The notes below the pieces were generated by a model, which had not been told where the DNA came from, ran no database searches, and saw only the letters and a list, made by a program, of their open reading frames with translations. Shown here in pieces: positions 5,227 to 5,266 of a DNA stretch of 5,266 bases (the first letter of the stretch is position 1; every line of letters starts with the position of its first letter). Location: assembly GCA_003661905.1 (NCBI GenBank), contig QMXA01000102.1, positions 1 to 5,266 on the forward strand. Reading direction: 5' to 3'. The DNA is from Thermoprotei archaeon. GTDB lineage: Archaea > Thermoproteota > Thermoprotei_A > Sulfolobales > Ignisphaeraceae. A program made the position numbers and the translations under genes.

Positions 5227-5266
5227 TATACTTCAATCAACACATTCATCACTATGCAATTCTATA

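Overview
The window looks like a piece of a hyperthermophilic crenarchaeal (Thermoprotei) chromosome. The DNA is A+T-rich. Ile, Leu and Arg codons are dominated by ATA/ATT, TTA/CTA and AGA/AGG. GTG and TTG starts are common. Four or five genes have an archaeal-type TATA box about 35-48 nt before the start codon. The gene content (DUF169/COG2043, a short NfeD protein, an archaeal winged-helix regulator, anchored surface proteins rich in N-glycosylation sequons) fits this. I cannot name the species; low-G+C Desulfurococcales are my best guess (inference).

Layout. Positions 1-1363 are read on the + strand. First comes a winged-helix regulator (3-410, possibly cut by the window edge) followed after 13 nt by a small one-helix membrane protein (424-708); the pair looks like an operon. 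Next, behind its own TATA box, come two overlapping genes (811-970 and 933-1363) that are each broken by a single-base frameshift. The second, when mended, resembles an archaeal retropepsin-like (clan AA) family but lacks the catalytic Asp. Positions 1364-1411 are the A+T-rich gap where the two strands converge, with three copies of a TAATTAAG-type repeat.

Positions 1412-5202 are all read on the - strand. In transcription order they are: an anchored extracellular protein (282-aa open frame, likely 277 aa), a DUF169 protein (likely 252 aa), a short NfeD-type membrane protein (132 or 139 aa), a 63-aa basic helical protein, and a second anchored extracellular protein (likely 393 aa). TATA boxes before four of these five genes suggest mostly separate transcription units; only NfeD and the 63-aa gene look cotranscribed. 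The common thread is the cell envelope: three or four products are membrane or surface proteins. None defines a known pathway.

The most unusual signal is not a gene. In several genes here synonymous codon choice changes along the gene from T-ending codons in the 5' part to A-ending codons in the 3' part. It is extreme in the DUF169 gene (Ile ATT:ATA 12:1 in the first part and 1:11 in the rest) and also clear in the 282-aa, 63-aa and NfeD genes. No gene-free stretch longer than 300 bases exists in the window.
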